A stretch of DNA of 64,000 nt. Origin: Parabacteroides hominis (GTDB lineage Bacteria; Bacteroidota; Bacteroidia; Bacteroidales; Tannerellaceae). Below the pieces are notes generated by a model. The model saw nothing but the letters and a program-made list of their open reading frames with translations. It was not told the DNA's origin and did not search any database. Positions 1 to 8,878 of the stretch are shown here, one piece after another. A program made the position numbers and the translations under genes. Where the stretch lies: positions 1 through 64,000 of the forward strand of contig NZ_JACOOJ010000027.1 in NCBI RefSeq assembly GCF_014287585.1. Reading direction: 5' to 3'. Every line of letters starts with the position of its first letter. Within the stretch, counting starts at the first letter, position 1.

Positions 1-345
1 TTCATAGACTAATTTCTTGGTAGCCGGATCGGCGATATAATATTTTCCGTTCTTTACCTTATATAATACGACGAAATGGTTCTGGTTCCAGTGCAAAACG
101 CAAGGCAAGGGCACTTCTGTCCTGAGCTGTTCCAACGTCACTTTCACCCCCATCGTCCGAAACCCGATCCGCTCGGCGGCATCGCTGATGCCTAACATCG
201 ACACCCCTTCGCGCGTGATGAATGCCTGTTCGCGGAGGTACTGGATGGAATAGCTGCGACCGTAGTACTTCGCGATCATGCGCAGGCACGAGGGACCGCA
301 GTCGGCGGATTCGAGTTGGTGGTAATGGGGGAATGATTTTATCAT
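1..345 (-). CDS. C39 peptidase domain of a peptide-exporting ABC transporter (partial)
   Basis: Open frame of 115 codons that continues off the left edge, so only the N-terminal peptidase domain is seen. The start is ATG at 345 with AGAAAG just upstream. Seen: the catalytic-cysteine motif ADCGPSCLRMIAKYYG near residues 14-29, the His in NHFVVLY near residue 95 and the Asp in YYIADPA, i.e. the complete Cys/His/Asp set of family C39. In this family the domain cuts leader peptides after a double glycine while the attached ABC transporter exports the product. It lies 7 nt downstream of the glycosyltransferase and is the last visible gene of the RiPP operon whose precursors carry LVGG leaders, so it is the expected leader peptidase/exporter. 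The transmembrane and ATPase domains are outside the window. Confidence 0.88.
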   Translation of the reverse strand, partial: MIKSFPHYHQLESADCGPSCLRMIAKYYGRSYSIQYLREQAFITREGVSMLGISDAAERIGFRTMGVKVTLEQLRTEVPLPCVLHWNQNHFVVLYKVKNGKYYIADPATKKLVYE

Positions 346-352
346 ATCTTTC

Positions 353-2383
353 TTATTTATGCAATATCCAATGCCATGATCGCACATACCGTTGCAATTC
401 ATCATGAGTCATACTGCACACTGTCAGAAACTCCCGCCGGTTCCTCAACTCTATATCCGCACTCCCGTACCAAGAATTTTCTTTACGAGGATGATAAAGA
501 TGAAACAATGGGCCTTTTGTCCGGTAAACCGACAATCCCAATATTTCCATCCGCTTCACCCGTTCCGCATCTTCCGGTCCCCAGCCATAAAAGTTCTCAT
601 TTTCGCCACCATATTGCAGATAGAGCTTCCGGTTGACTAAAAATGCCCCTCCAACAGAATGAGGGCCGTGAGCCAAATGGGAAGTCTTCACCAGCTCATC
701 TAACCTCTCAAAAGAACGATCTTGTACAAACAGATCGCTATCTTTAGGAGAAAGTGTATAAAAATGCCCGTCATAAGGGAAACTCATCACAGCCCACCCT
801 GTCCTTATCGCCTTTACGGCATCCGATATTTGTCCGTAAGTAATTGCAACATCCGTATCCCATACTCCGACAACAGCCCCTTGTGCATCTCTTAAAAGCC
901 AATTCAAATATTTTGTACGATGAAACACCGGATCGCGATCTTCCACAAAACGATACTTCACATTTTCATATGCTTTCTTCAACCGATACAGAGGTTGTTT
1001 ATCTCCTTCTAAAATAGATACATCCACCCCTTCCATTTCACTCAACAAATCTACGACCACATCCAAATTCCTTTCCCTCTCAGCCGAATCCACCCGTATC
1101 GGAATGACAAAAGAAAGCCGGTCGTTATCGATCGAAGTCAAAAGAGACAGGATTTGGGCTGTTTTTGTCGGACACAGTTTCATTTGATGGAACAGTTCTA
1201 CTTCACTGATAATCCGCTTGTCCCAATCCATGCCTTTCCGTAATCCCCGCATCAGGCAATCTAACAGATATACGCCATGTTGCCGGAATGTTATCCCATA
1301 CACCTGCCAATCAGCCGGATGATCGTATGAAATACGAAGACGGAAATAACGAAGCCAACCATACCAGTCAACCTCCATTTCATCTTCCATATAAATCAGC
1401 GCACTGAACAAACAAGCATCTATTTCAGACAAAACGTCATCTTCTTCCCCTGCCACAAGATGATTACGCAGCAAATAAATCAACCCGCATCCTACTCCTA
1501 ACAAACCATTTTTCAGGCGCACAGGCATCTCCATTGAAACATCCTCGAATATCTTATCCAACAATATGCCTGCCTCTTGCTCCAACTTAGCATCACCAAC
1601 CTTATTTGCATATATATAAAGACAGATCAAACGTCCCATATCCGGATAAAGAAAATCGGCTTCTTCCACCATCGGCAGATTACCTCCTTTATAGTAATTA
1701 GCAAATGACAACTGATATTTAAGGCGAATGTCATCTGCATGCCCTTTTTGCTCATTTCTCTTCAAAACCGATATCTGAGATGAATGCCAACGATATAGTA
1801 TCAAAGGTTCGGTTAAATTTTCGATCTTTCCTCGTAAAGCCAAACGGCAAACCAAATCATAATCCGCAGAATAATAATACCTTTCATCATACCCATTCAA
1901 TTGCCGTAATACATCCACACGAATCATCAAAGAAGGATGTATGAAACAATTGTTATCCAACAAAGCAAATAAAATATCCTGATAGGAACCGACAACTTTC
2001 TTTTGCTGACCATTAGAAATAAATACACAATCCGTCCCAACGGCCAACACATCCAGATGCGCTTCCAGATAGTCAAATTGCTTCGCTAATCGTTCCGGCA
2101 TGGCTATATCATCAGCATCCATGATTGCTATATATTTTCCACGCGCTTGTTGCATCCCTTTATTGCGAGAAGCATAATTCCCGATATTAGAATCATTACG
2201 CACAAGTACAATTCTTTCATCAGTATAAGATCGTACTACAGAATCCGTTCCATCATCCGAAGCATCATCTATAATAATAAACTCAAAATCAGAAAATGTC
2301 TGTTGTAATATACTCTCGATTGCTTCACCCACAAATTCGGTCATATTATAAACAGGCATAATAACAGAAACCAATACATTCAT
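353..2383 (-). CDS. GT2 glycosyltransferase with LanC-like middle and galactosyltransferase-like C-terminus
   Basis: 676 aa. Residues 1-210 are a GT-A family 2 domain: SVIMPVYNMTEFVGEAI, then IIIDDASDDGTD and a DADD metal-binding motif. Residues about 285-415 are helical and contain LKNGLLGVGCGLIYLLRN, which closely resembles the LanC-like protein encoded at 11939-12601. Residues about 440-670 resemble galactosyltransferase-type domains, with DTD (VWDTDVAI) and FYGWGPEDAERVKR, the Glyco_transf_7C signature. It follows the pseudo-rSAM gene by 26 nt and precedes the exporter. Inferred role: adding one or two sugars to the modified peptide, with the LanC-like segment perhaps a leader-docking or scaffold part. 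The sugar donor cannot be read from sequence. A decayed copy of its N-terminus is at 15704-15883. Confidence 0.85.
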   Translation of the reverse strand: MNVLVSVIMPVYNMTEFVGEAIESILQQTFSDFEFIIIDDASDDGTDSVVRSYTDERIVLVRNDSNIGNYASRNKGMQQARGKYIAIMDADDIAMPERLAKQFDYLEAHLDVLAVGTDCVFISNGQQKKVVGSYQDILFALLDNNCFIHPSLMIRVDVLRQLNGYDERYYYSADYDLVCRLALRGKIENLTEPLILYRWHSSQISVLKRNEQKGHADDIRLKYQLSFANYYKGGNLPMVEEADFLYPDMGRLICLYIYANKVGDAKLEQEAGILLDKIFEDVSMEMPVRLKNGLLGVGCGLIYLLRNHLVAGEEDDVLSEIDACLFSALIYMEDEMEVDWYGWLRYFRLRISYDHPADWQVYGITFRQHGVYLLDCLMRGLRKGMDWDKRIISEVELFHQMKLCPTKTAQILSLLTSIDNDRLSFVIPIRVDSAERERNLDVVVDLLSEMEGVDVSILEGDKQPLYRLKKAYENVKYRFVEDRDPVFHRTKYLNWLLRDAQGAVVGVWDTDVAITYGQISDAVKAIRTGWAVMSFPYDGHFYTLSPKDSDLFVQDRSFERLDELVKTSHLAHGPHSVGGAFLVNRKLYLQYGGENENFYGWGPEDAERVKRMEILGLSVYRTKGPLFHLYHPRKENSWYGSADIELRNRREFLTVCSMTHDELQRYVRSWHWILHK

Positions 2384-2409
2384 AGATTCAGATTAACTAT
2401 TTAACAATT

Positions 2410-3648
2410 CTATTCTTTCACAAAACAGAAATTATCCTTTCCCGTAACCAATTCATAATTAGATACAGAAGGACACAGATACTTATTCGCACAACCACTG
2501 CATGGTTGTTTGTCCCGTAAACGAAACCAAGCAGTCGAATGCACCAATTCTTCAAAAACAAGTTTCTTCAAAGAATCTTGCGGATAGACACCTATAGGCT
2601 TACAATTCACATTTGCATATACCTCGCCGGAAGGAACGATCGTTAATTTACCAAAGAAATTTTCATTCAAAGTCTGCCGTCTGAAAATGGCCTTACGGCT
2701 AATCGGTTCGGCAAGGATATCATCCAACGAACAAAATACATTTTCTTTGAAAAATGAAATATTTTCACCAGTATAAAAAGGTTTCATCTCTACTTGGGCA
2801 GAAGATGGCAAATTCAATATCTCCACTTCCTGAACATCCGCATCCGAAGAAACAATGAATTGCCAAATGACAGGATAAGAAGCAAACAAATTCATTTGGC
2901 ATTCTACTGCTTCTTTGTCAAAACCAGAATGGACAGAAATAACCAATTCTGAATTCTCCTCTGCCAACCAGTCCTTACAAGTTTCTGTCAGATGATCAAA
3001 ATAAAGATGGTATGACTTTTTGAATTTACAACCGGACAGTGTTGGATATATATCATGAAAACAGTCACTTTGCAACAAATTTCCTCCTAATATATTGACT
3101 TTATTGACACCGCTCGTATCCAGATCCAACAAAAGAGACAAATAGTCAGCAACAGTCAAACATTTTTTTTCAAAACAAGCACAATGAAGCGTTTGCTTAA
3201 AATAATCTTGGCAACCGAAACAACCGCATCTACACAATCCGGGAAGAAATAAAGATACTTCATTCAGATTTTCTAAAATCCGTTCACCAAGAAAAGTAAG
3301 ATCTTCTTCCTGAGCCTTCCGTATATTTGTATTCAAAAACAACATAGGTTTGAATAAAAAAGGTTTAGATGTGTCAGATTCTGTCTCTACAAGATCACCG
3401 GAAAAGCTGTTCCTCACTTGTAAAGCAAAATTATGAAAGACGGGATCCAAAGCCTGTTCCTCCTTTAAAACCAGGCAATATCCATTACTGGCTTTTTCCA
3501 ACGAAGCCAATACCTCCGACACCAACGGAGTTTCAGGAGCATGCAAATAAGCAGAGTTTAAAGTATTATAAACCACGAACTTACATTCTTGTCCCCAAAT
3601 AAAAGTATAAGGTTCCAAATAAAACCAATATTTCTTTGTGTTTTCCAT
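2410..3648 (-). CDS. pseudo-radical SAM protein of the GG-Bacteroidales RiPP system
   Basis: 412 aa from the ATG at 3648, with AGAAAG upstream; an in-frame start at 3675 would overlap the maturase by 14 nt. It has the general layout of a radical SAM/SPASM protein but no CxxxCxxC cluster-binding motif. Instead there is a Cys-rich stretch, LCRCGCFGCQDYF, near residues 130-145 and a SPASM-like tail, CSGCANKYLCPSVSNYEL. This fits the pseudo-rSAM family found beside GG-Bacteroidales maturases (TIGR04150 type, recalled and not searched). The close spacing to the true maturase suggests the two act together on the precursors, possibly as a substrate-presenting partner. Direct radical chemistry by this protein is unlikely without the motif. 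A decayed C-terminus of a paralogue lies at 17043-17165. Confidence 0.8.
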   Translation of the reverse strand: MENTKKYWFYLEPYTFIWGQECKFVVYNTLNSAYLHAPETPLVSEVLASLEKASNGYCLVLKEEQALDPVFHNFALQVRNSFSGDLVETESDTSKPFLFKPMLFLNTNIRKAQEEDLTFLGERILENLNEVSLFLPGLCRCGCFGCQDYFKQTLHCACFEKKCLTVADYLSLLLDLDTSGVNKVNILGGNLLQSDCFHDIYPTLSGCKFKKSYHLYFDHLTETCKDWLAEENSELVISVHSGFDKEAVECQMNLFASYPVIWQFIVSSDADVQEVEILNLPSSAQVEMKPFYTGENISFFKENVFCSLDDILAEPISRKAIFRRQTLNENFFGKLTIVPSGEVYANVNCKPIGVYPQDSLKKLVFEELVHSTAWFRLRDKQPCSGCANKYLCPSVSNYELVTGKDNFCFVKE

Positions 3649-3661
3649 GTTCTTTCTATTT

Positions 3662-5029
3662 TTAATCAATAGCAATAGTACTCATTACAGATTCATATAA
3701 ATCAGGATGTTCTTCTGCATAAGAAAGATAACGAGCAAAATATTCAACCGACTTGTTTTTTCCCATATAACCCGGACAAACCAACTTTCCGTCTTTCTCT
3801 TCCAGCAAAAACATACACTGCCCGCAAGCCTTTTGCAAGAGACAAGTCTTACAATTTTTTATCACTTTCTCATACAGATCGTGATAATAAGCTCCGACCT
3901 TTTCATAGTCCAAATCAAGAATTCCGTTTTTCAAGGTTCCCAGAACATGATTTTGCCCCATCTTTTCACAAGGGAGAATTTTCCCATTTACGGTAAGGAA
4001 TATTTTACGCTCGAACGGACGACAAGTTCCGGTAGGGATATAAGTTGTATTATCTTCCGAATCAAACAAATCAATATAAGAATTATAGTAATTTCCGGTA
4101 AAATCCCGAACAAATGTATGAAAAAAAGTAGATGCAGAATCTTCCATCCGATTTTCTTCTTGCGACTTAAAAACATCCGAGGCTTTATCAAAGCTATCAT
4201 ATCTACTATTAAACATACGTTTAAGTTCCTCTTTTCCTTTTTCACTCAACCCATTTGTATTCAATTCCGCGACCCGAGGCGTTTTACCAAATTCCTGCTT
4301 AATAAAAGAAAACACATCTTCCACTGAGTTCCGATCATGTAGTACAGCATTAAAATTGACATTCTTATCGAAAAAGTCCGGATAAGTCGATTGCATAAGT
4401 TTTATATTGGGAAAAACTTTAGAAAAAGAGCCTTTCCCCTGCTTATCTACCCGATAACCTGAGTTATATTCATTACCATCCAAACTAAAGAGAAGTTTGA
4501 AATTCTTTTCTACCAAAAAATCCATATATTTGTCCAATAAGACACCATTTGTTGTCATATTGTATGAGAAGCTAACGTTCACATCCTGCAAGGATTCTAA
4601 ATAAGCGATAGTCTCTTTTATCAAACGCATATTCATCAAAGGTTCACCGCCATAAAACCCTACAGTAATATTCTTATTATAGGAAGTGTTATACTCCGAC
4701 CTCCACAAATCGCTAAGATGATCTATCAATAATTTCACATTAGCAAATTGTTGCAACTTTGCTTCTCTTTTGTCATAATTAGCATACAAATCACCATAAC
4801 CACAATATTTGCATTGCAAGTTACACGCATCTGTCACTTCTATCAAAAGTTGACGCAAGTTTGCCAAATTCATTTTTATTGCCTCAGAAGAATAATCGGT
4901 CTTAAAAGTTATCCAATCCTCAACAAAAAAATCATCCCTTCGTCCATTTTTGTAGAGCATAAACATCTTATGACTATTAGAATAAAGATAAGAATGCTTA
5001 TTGTCTAATTTTATTACTTCATTTTTCAT
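3662..5029 (-). CDS. radical SAM/SPASM peptide maturase, GG-Bacteroidales family
   Basis: 455 aa. The radical SAM motif CNLQCKYC (Cys69, Cys73, Cys76) sits in a typical EVTDACNLQCKYCGYG context, followed by a glycine-rich GFYGGEPLMN strand (about residues 150-160). The C-terminal SPASM region contains GTCRPFERKIFL, LPCEKMG, NCKTCLLQKACGQC and VCPGYMG, enough cysteines for auxiliary iron-sulfur clusters. Enzymes of this family use S-adenosylmethionine radicals to modify Cys-containing or other residues of RiPP precursors. Here the substrates should be the CCxCGC peptides encoded upstream. It follows the propeller gene at 5035 by 5 nt, so it is co-transcribed with precursor module C. The modification itself (thioether, epimerisation or other) cannot be told from sequence. 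A decayed N-terminal fragment of a paralogue is at 17470-17652. Confidence 0.88.
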   Translation of the reverse strand: MKNEVIKLDNKHSYLYSNSHKMFMLYKNGRRDDFFVEDWITFKTDYSSEAIKMNLANLRQLLIEVTDACNLQCKYCGYGDLYANYDKREAKLQQFANVKLLIDHLSDLWRSEYNTSYNKNITVGFYGGEPLMNMRLIKETIAYLESLQDVNVSFSYNMTTNGVLLDKYMDFLVEKNFKLLFSLDGNEYNSGYRVDKQGKGSFSKVFPNIKLMQSTYPDFFDKNVNFNAVLHDRNSVEDVFSFIKQEFGKTPRVAELNTNGLSEKGKEELKRMFNSRYDSFDKASDVFKSQEENRMEDSASTFFHTFVRDFTGNYYNSYIDLFDSEDNTTYIPTGTCRPFERKIFLTVNGKILPCEKMGQNHVLGTLKNGILDLDYEKVGAYYHDLYEKVIKNCKTCLLQKACGQCMFLLEEKDGKLVCPGYMGKNKSVEYFARYLSYAEEHPDLYESVMSTIAID

Positions 5030-5034
5030 GATAT

Positions 5035-6300
5035 TTATTTTAAAGTTGCAATCAATAGAACAGGATTCCCCTCTTCTTGTAAATCATTAGGATCAAAACC
5101 ATATTTAGCGGCCTCATTATTAAACACTTCTACAGGCACCTCGCACACATAATATCCACAAGATTTATATTGTACGATAAACTTTGTATTCGAGAAAAAA
5201 TCATTCACAAATTCAAATTGCGGATTTTTAATCCTCCGATATCGAAAACCAGCCAAATTCGCTTCACGAAATTGAACAAAATCTTTTACAAAAGAAATAT
5301 TTCCATTTTGTTTATCATACCTAAGATTATATTTATTCTCATCTACACACACTGACAAATATAAATAGTCTTTTGTATCACAAAAATCATACAACCAGAA
5401 ATATCTCCAAAAATCATCAGACTTAATCCATTCATGAGAAACCCTAAATGCAGGCCTTTTTCCCATATACAAATTATAGATAGGCACCAATTCAGCAGAA
5501 TAATCTACATATTTAAATATTGTATCTACCCCCCAATAACTCAATGTAAAACAATCATTCTGAAAATCGACAAGCAAATCTCCATCAGTCCAATAATTTT
5601 CACGTTTATCATATTTTGTTCCATGACTTATAATTTCATCTTCCATACCAATATACGATGGATTATAAAACTTTTTATCGACTTTAAATTGGCTATCGAG
5701 TAACGCTAAAGACCATAAATCCTTTTTGGACTGAACAGGAATACGATCGTTCAAGAACACCTGATTATTATGTATAAAGAAACGTGGTTCTAACGTATTG
5801 AATAAATCAAAAGGTAGTGTTTCATCTATATGTTTAATAAATTGACCGCCAAAACCATAAATCATCATCCCCACATTTGTGTATAAATAGATTTCTTCTT
5901 TATCAAGAACAATATCCATATAAAACAGATGAACATATTCTCCAGGCCCCTGCCCTATCCTTCCTATCGAATTGATAAAATGCCCTTTTCGGTCAAACCT
6001 GAATATTTTACCGGATTTTATATCATGAACAAAAATATTATTATCAGAAACTCGCACATCTTTAATAGAAGAAATCATTGAATACTCTGTAAATTCCAAA
6101 GGTACAACATCCAAAGATTCAGCCAATTCACTTAATAGAAATTGCTTACATTGTTTTTGAGCATTTTTTAACGCACCAACAACATCAATATATTTCTCCA
6201 CATTCTCAGACAAATCTAAAGCAGTATCAGTACTTCGGTCTGCACTTTGACACGAAAAAATAGCACAAACAAATAGTACAAAAAACAAAAAAGGTTTCAT
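5035..6300 (-). CDS. 6-bladed beta-propeller lipoprotein (RiPP module C)
   Basis: 421 aa. The hydrophobic signal ends in AIFSC, with Cys17 as probable lipidation site, so the protein is expected at the periplasmic or outer membrane face. The family hallmark is IGRIGQGPGEY at about residues 112-122; the tail NPVLLIATLK is shared with the paralogues at 6960, 8956 and 15892. Repeats of short beta strands fit the Bacteroidales 6-bladed propeller family. The gene lies between precursors and maturase, after a hairpin at 6335-6372. Function is unknown. Because each precursor module has its own propeller, binding, sensing, or immunity to the cognate peptide are reasonable guesses only. Confidence 0.8.
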   Translation of the reverse strand: MKPFLFFVLFVCAIFSCQSADRSTDTALDLSENVEKYIDVVGALKNAQKQCKQFLLSELAESLDVVPLEFTEYSMISSIKDVRVSDNNIFVHDIKSGKIFRFDRKGHFINSIGRIGQGPGEYVHLFYMDIVLDKEEIYLYTNVGMMIYGFGGQFIKHIDETLPFDLFNTLEPRFFIHNNQVFLNDRIPVQSKKDLWSLALLDSQFKVDKKFYNPSYIGMEDEIISHGTKYDKRENYWTDGDLLVDFQNDCFTLSYWGVDTIFKYVDYSAELVPIYNLYMGKRPAFRVSHEWIKSDDFWRYFWLYDFCDTKDYLYLSVCVDENKYNLRYDKQNGNISFVKDFVQFREANLAGFRYRRIKNPQFEFVNDFFSNTKFIVQYKSCGYYVCEVPVEVFNNEAAKYGFDPNDLQEEGNPVLLIATLK

Positions 6301-6334
6301 AAATATATCTATTTAAGTATTACAGCACCTCTAT

Positions 6335-6372
6335 AAAAAACAGCCAATAGATAATCTATTGGCTGTTTTTTT
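6335..6372 (-). terminator. hairpin/terminator between precursor genes and propeller, module C
   Basis: Near-perfect inverted repeat ACAGCCAATAGAT / ATCTATTGGCTGT; on the minus strand it is followed by a run of T. It lies 4 nt past the stop of the precursor at 6377 and 35 nt before the start of the propeller gene. Its placement suggests a partial terminator that lets the peptide genes be expressed above the maturation genes. Read-through is presumed, since no other promoter is obvious. Confidence 0.8.
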
Positions 6373-6376
6373 GAAT

Positions 6377-6592
6377 TTAGCCATAGGAACCGGAACCACC
6401 ACCTATTCCTGGAGGCGTAACCAAACCACTGGCACCTCCTCTATAATTGGCACCAGAATTGTCATACGAACTTGATGAGCCTAAACATCCACATATACAA
6501 CAATTCTCACCTCCAACTAAATGGTTCTGCTCTCTTTTACTCAATTCGACTTTATTCAATTGAGTAATTTTTAATCTACTAATCGACTTCAT
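6377..6592 (-). CDS. GG-leader RiPP precursor peptide C2
   Basis: 71 aa. Leader residues 1-28 have the pattern MKSISRLKITQL, then KREQNHLVGG, the double-glycine cleavage site. The core of about 43 residues starts ENCCICGC and continues with Ser/Asn/Gly-rich sequence containing GGASGL and ending in SGSYG. The leader is nearly the same in all five precursors, while the core tail varies. This fits the GG-Bacteroidales natural product precursor family (TIGR04149 type). The cysteines are the likely maturase targets, and Ser/Thr or Tyr may be glycosylated by the glycosyltransferases of the cluster. In this copy the leader has Gln-Asn-His where the others have Leu-Asn-Arg or Leu-Asn-Lys. Confidence 0.85.
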   Translation of the reverse strand: MKSISRLKITQLNKVELSKREQNHLVGGENCCICGCLGSSSSYDNSGANYRGGASGLVTPPGIGGGSGSYG

Positions 6593-6619
6593 ACGCTTTA
6601 TAATTTAGTATAATAATTT

Positions 6620-6835
6620 TCACGAATAAGATCCAGAAGGACTTCCATCACTACCAAAATGCAGGCCACTGGAACCACCACCATAATTAGCATATGTTAC
6701 ATCACTTGAAGAAGACCCACCAGGTCTACATCCACAAGTACAACAGCGTTCTCCCCCTACTAATCTATTTAGCTCTCTTTTACCCAATTCAGCCTTGCTC
6801 AATTGGGTAATTTTCAGCTTTCCGATGCTTTTCAT
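6620..6835 (-). CDS. GG-leader RiPP precursor peptide C1
   Basis: 71 aa, first gene of module C. Leader MKSIGKLKITQL...NRLVGG, core beginning ERCCTCGCRPGG and ending SPSGSYS. The CCxCGC cluster is kept, but GGASGL is replaced by GGSSGL. It belongs to the same subgroup as the precursor at 8593 (MKSIGKLK leader, CGCR followed by a GG pair), so each two-peptide module seems to carry one GKLK-type and one SRLK-type peptide, as in two-component peptide systems. Putative promoter and LytTR half-site lie 70-85 nt upstream. Confidence 0.85.
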   Translation of the reverse strand: MKSIGKLKITQLSKAELGKRELNRLVGGERCCTCGCRPGGSSSSDVTYANYGGGSSGLHFGSDGSPSGSYS

Positions 6836-6904
6836 GACTACAATCTTTTATCATTTTTTAAAGTTAACTATCTGTATTTTATGCAACAAATAAATTAACT
6901 GCAA

Positions 6905-6918
6905 ATATCCCGAACGTA
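6905..6918 (-). promoter_or_regulatory. single LytTR-type half-site upstream of module C
   Basis: One copy of the 14-bp element (minus strand TACGTTCGGGATAT). The flanking sequence aligns base for base with the module B operator at 8879-8914 except that one 22-bp unit is missing, which looks like a deletion between the two direct repeats. LytTR proteins normally bind two such repeats two helical turns apart, so this site may bind more weakly. Confidence 0.6.
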
Positions 6919-6959
6919 TCAGCAAAACTAAAATTCATCTTATCTATAGTATTTCATAA

Positions 6960-8276
6960 TCATTTTAAAGTTACAACCAATAGTATTGGATTATCCTCTT
7001 CTTTCATCATATCCAGTTTCTTGATAAATTCCTTTTTCAATTCTTCATTCTTAACTCTCCCATTTTTGATTTCTTCCATAAGATCTTCTATTTTTGATGA
7101 CTCAACCACTGAAACCCAATATTTATCAGAAGGTGTAAATCGAACATAAAAATCACCACCACATAAATCGTTCTTCAAAGTTAAGCGACGGAAATCATAA
7201 GACCGAAGAATAAATCCGGGTGAACCGGGTAATGATTTTTCTCGCAAAACAGCTTGTTTTTCTGAAATGAAAGTCTCCCCACTCTTTTTGGAATAACGAA
7301 TATTGTAAAGTTTGTCACCTCGTGTACAAACAAAATAAAAATTATCCTGAGTTTCATATATATTATACAAACAAAGATACTTAAAGAATGACAGATCTTT
7401 AATAAATTGATGCGAAGTTTCAAAAGTCGACTTATCCCCCATATTCAAAATATATTTAGGCTTAAGTTCTTTTTCTATCTTATCATACAAATAGACAGTA
7501 TCTTCTTGATAAAAACAAACGTGCATATCATTTTTATATATACTAATGAAAGGCCCAGACTCTTCCCAAAAATTCTTCCACCCATAAGACAAAGAACGAT
7601 TCTCCCAAATATCTTTTTCTCGCCCGCTGAAAGATGGATTATAAAATTCTTTTTTGATATTAAAGGAACTATCCAACAAAGCAACGGTCCAATAATTTTT
7701 ACGAAAATCATCAAATACAGCGATAGGATCTACTGCAAATCTTTCATCATTAAAGAATAAGAGTGTCCCCAATGTGCCAACAAATAATTTAGGAGTTAGG
7801 ATTGTTTGCAAAAACTGTCCTTGAAAATCATAAACATGAATTCTTCTTGTTGCAGAACTTTCTTTTCCTGTTTCAGATATCAATACCTTATCATTGTCTA
7901 CGATCAGTTGGTTCACATATAGATATTCACCAGGACCTTGTCCACGTTTTCCGATTTTGTTAAGAAAAGTGCCATCACGAGAAAATCTAAATATCCCATT
8001 TTTTAAGTCCCAAATAAATATCTCCTTATCTGTTATAAATACATCTACTATGGTACTTAACAATGAGTATCCTGTCGTCTCCAAAGGAACAATATCTATT
8101 TTATTAGCTTCATCACTAAGACAAAGTTTCACTTTTTCTTGCTTTAACACGTCTGGTATATTGATACAAACTATACTGTTTTCTTCAGCCAAAGGTTCAA
8201 TTTTATTTTTACTATCATGGCTACCGCATGAAACAACAAGACTAACAAATAGTATTGCGATAAATTGTATTTTCAT
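6960..8276 (-). CDS. 6-bladed beta-propeller lipoprotein (RiPP module B)
   Basis: 438 aa from the ATG at 8276 (MKIQFIAILFVSLVVSC); the frame is open to 8336, but that longer form would bury the signal peptide and overlap the hairpin at 8285-8325. Lipobox cysteine in LVVSC. The hallmark IGKRGQGPGEYL is present, and the C-terminus EEDNPILLVVTLK matches its paralogues. It is the last gene of module B, followed by the module C operator. Role unknown; see the paralogue at 5035 for the possibilities. Confidence 0.8.
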   Translation of the reverse strand: MKIQFIAILFVSLVVSCGSHDSKNKIEPLAEENSIVCINIPDVLKQEKVKLCLSDEANKIDIVPLETTGYSLLSTIVDVFITDKEIFIWDLKNGIFRFSRDGTFLNKIGKRGQGPGEYLYVNQLIVDNDKVLISETGKESSATRRIHVYDFQGQFLQTILTPKLFVGTLGTLLFFNDERFAVDPIAVFDDFRKNYWTVALLDSSFNIKKEFYNPSFSGREKDIWENRSLSYGWKNFWEESGPFISIYKNDMHVCFYQEDTVYLYDKIEKELKPKYILNMGDKSTFETSHQFIKDLSFFKYLCLYNIYETQDNFYFVCTRGDKLYNIRYSKKSGETFISEKQAVLREKSLPGSPGFILRSYDFRRLTLKNDLCGGDFYVRFTPSDKYWVSVVESSKIEDLMEEIKNGRVKNEELKKEFIKKLDMMKEEDNPILLVVTLK

Positions 8277-8284
8277 AATATTGA

Positions 8285-8325
8285 TTATAAAAATATAGCT
8301 GTATAAATATCTCATACAGCTATAT
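8285..8325 (-). terminator. hairpin/terminator between precursors and propeller, module B
   Basis: Inverted repeat ATATAGCTGTAT / ATACAGCTATAT with a short loop; on the minus strand a TTTTTAT run follows. It falls between the precursor at 8349 and the true start of the propeller at 8276, the same place as in the other modules though the stem sequence is unrelated. Confidence 0.7.
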
Positions 8326-8348
8326 ATCAGAGACATTATAACTTATGC

Positions 8349-8564
8349 TTATGAGCCAGTGCCTCCATGGTTAGTTCCACCACCAGGAGAAAATAAACCA
8401 CTTGCACCTCCTCCTCGATTTGCACCTCCATTATCAGAATTAGAAGAAGATCCTCGACAACCACAAATACAACACCCATCACCACCAACCAAACGGTTTA
8501 ATTCTCTCTTACTCAATTCATCCTTGCCCAATTGAGTAATTTTTAATCGACTAATTGCTTTCAT
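8349..8564 (-). CDS. GG-leader RiPP precursor peptide B2
   Basis: 71 aa from the ATG at 8564; a GTG nine bases upstream would add MKH, but the ATG start gives the same length as the other copies. Leader MKAISRLKITQL...NRLVGG, core DGCCICGCRGSSS, then GGGASGLFSPGGG, ending GGTGS. Same SRLK subgroup as the peptide at 6377. Cleavage after Gly-Gly is expected by the C39 exporter at the left edge. Confidence 0.85.
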   Translation of the reverse strand: MKAISRLKITQLGKDELSKRELNRLVGGDGCCICGCRGSSSNSDNGGANRGGGASGLFSPGGGTNHGGTGS

Positions 8565-8592
8565 ATGCTTCACTATTTAAGTATAAAATATT

Positions 8593-8808
8593 TCATGAAT
8601 AAGATCCAGTACCTACCCCACCTCCAGGAGAATACAAACCACTCGCTCCTCCTCTATTATTTGCATTCACAACATCCAATGTTGAAGATCCTCCTGAGCG
8701 GCATCCACAAATGCAACAATGTTCACCACCAACCAACTTGTTTAACTCTCTTTTACCCAACTCAGCCTTCCTCAATTGTGTAAGTTTTAACTTTCCGATG
8801 CTTTTCAT
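8593..8808 (-). CDS. GG-leader RiPP precursor peptide B1
   Basis: 71 aa, first gene of module B. Leader MKSIGKLKLTQL...NKLVGG; core EHCCICGCRSGGSS, then RGGASGLYSPGGG and GTGSYS at the end. The tail after GGASGL is the most repeated part of the core among the peptides B1, B2 and A, suggesting a conserved recognition or processing element. The double LytTR-type operator is about 70 nt upstream of the start. Confidence 0.85.
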   Translation of the reverse strand: MKSIGKLKLTQLRKAELGKRELNKLVGGEHCCICGCRSGGSSTLDVVNANNRGGASGLYSPGGGVGTGSYS

Positions 8809-8878
8809 GACTACAATCTTTTATCATTTTTGTAAAGTTAACTATCTGTATTTTATGCAACAAATAAATTAACCGCAA

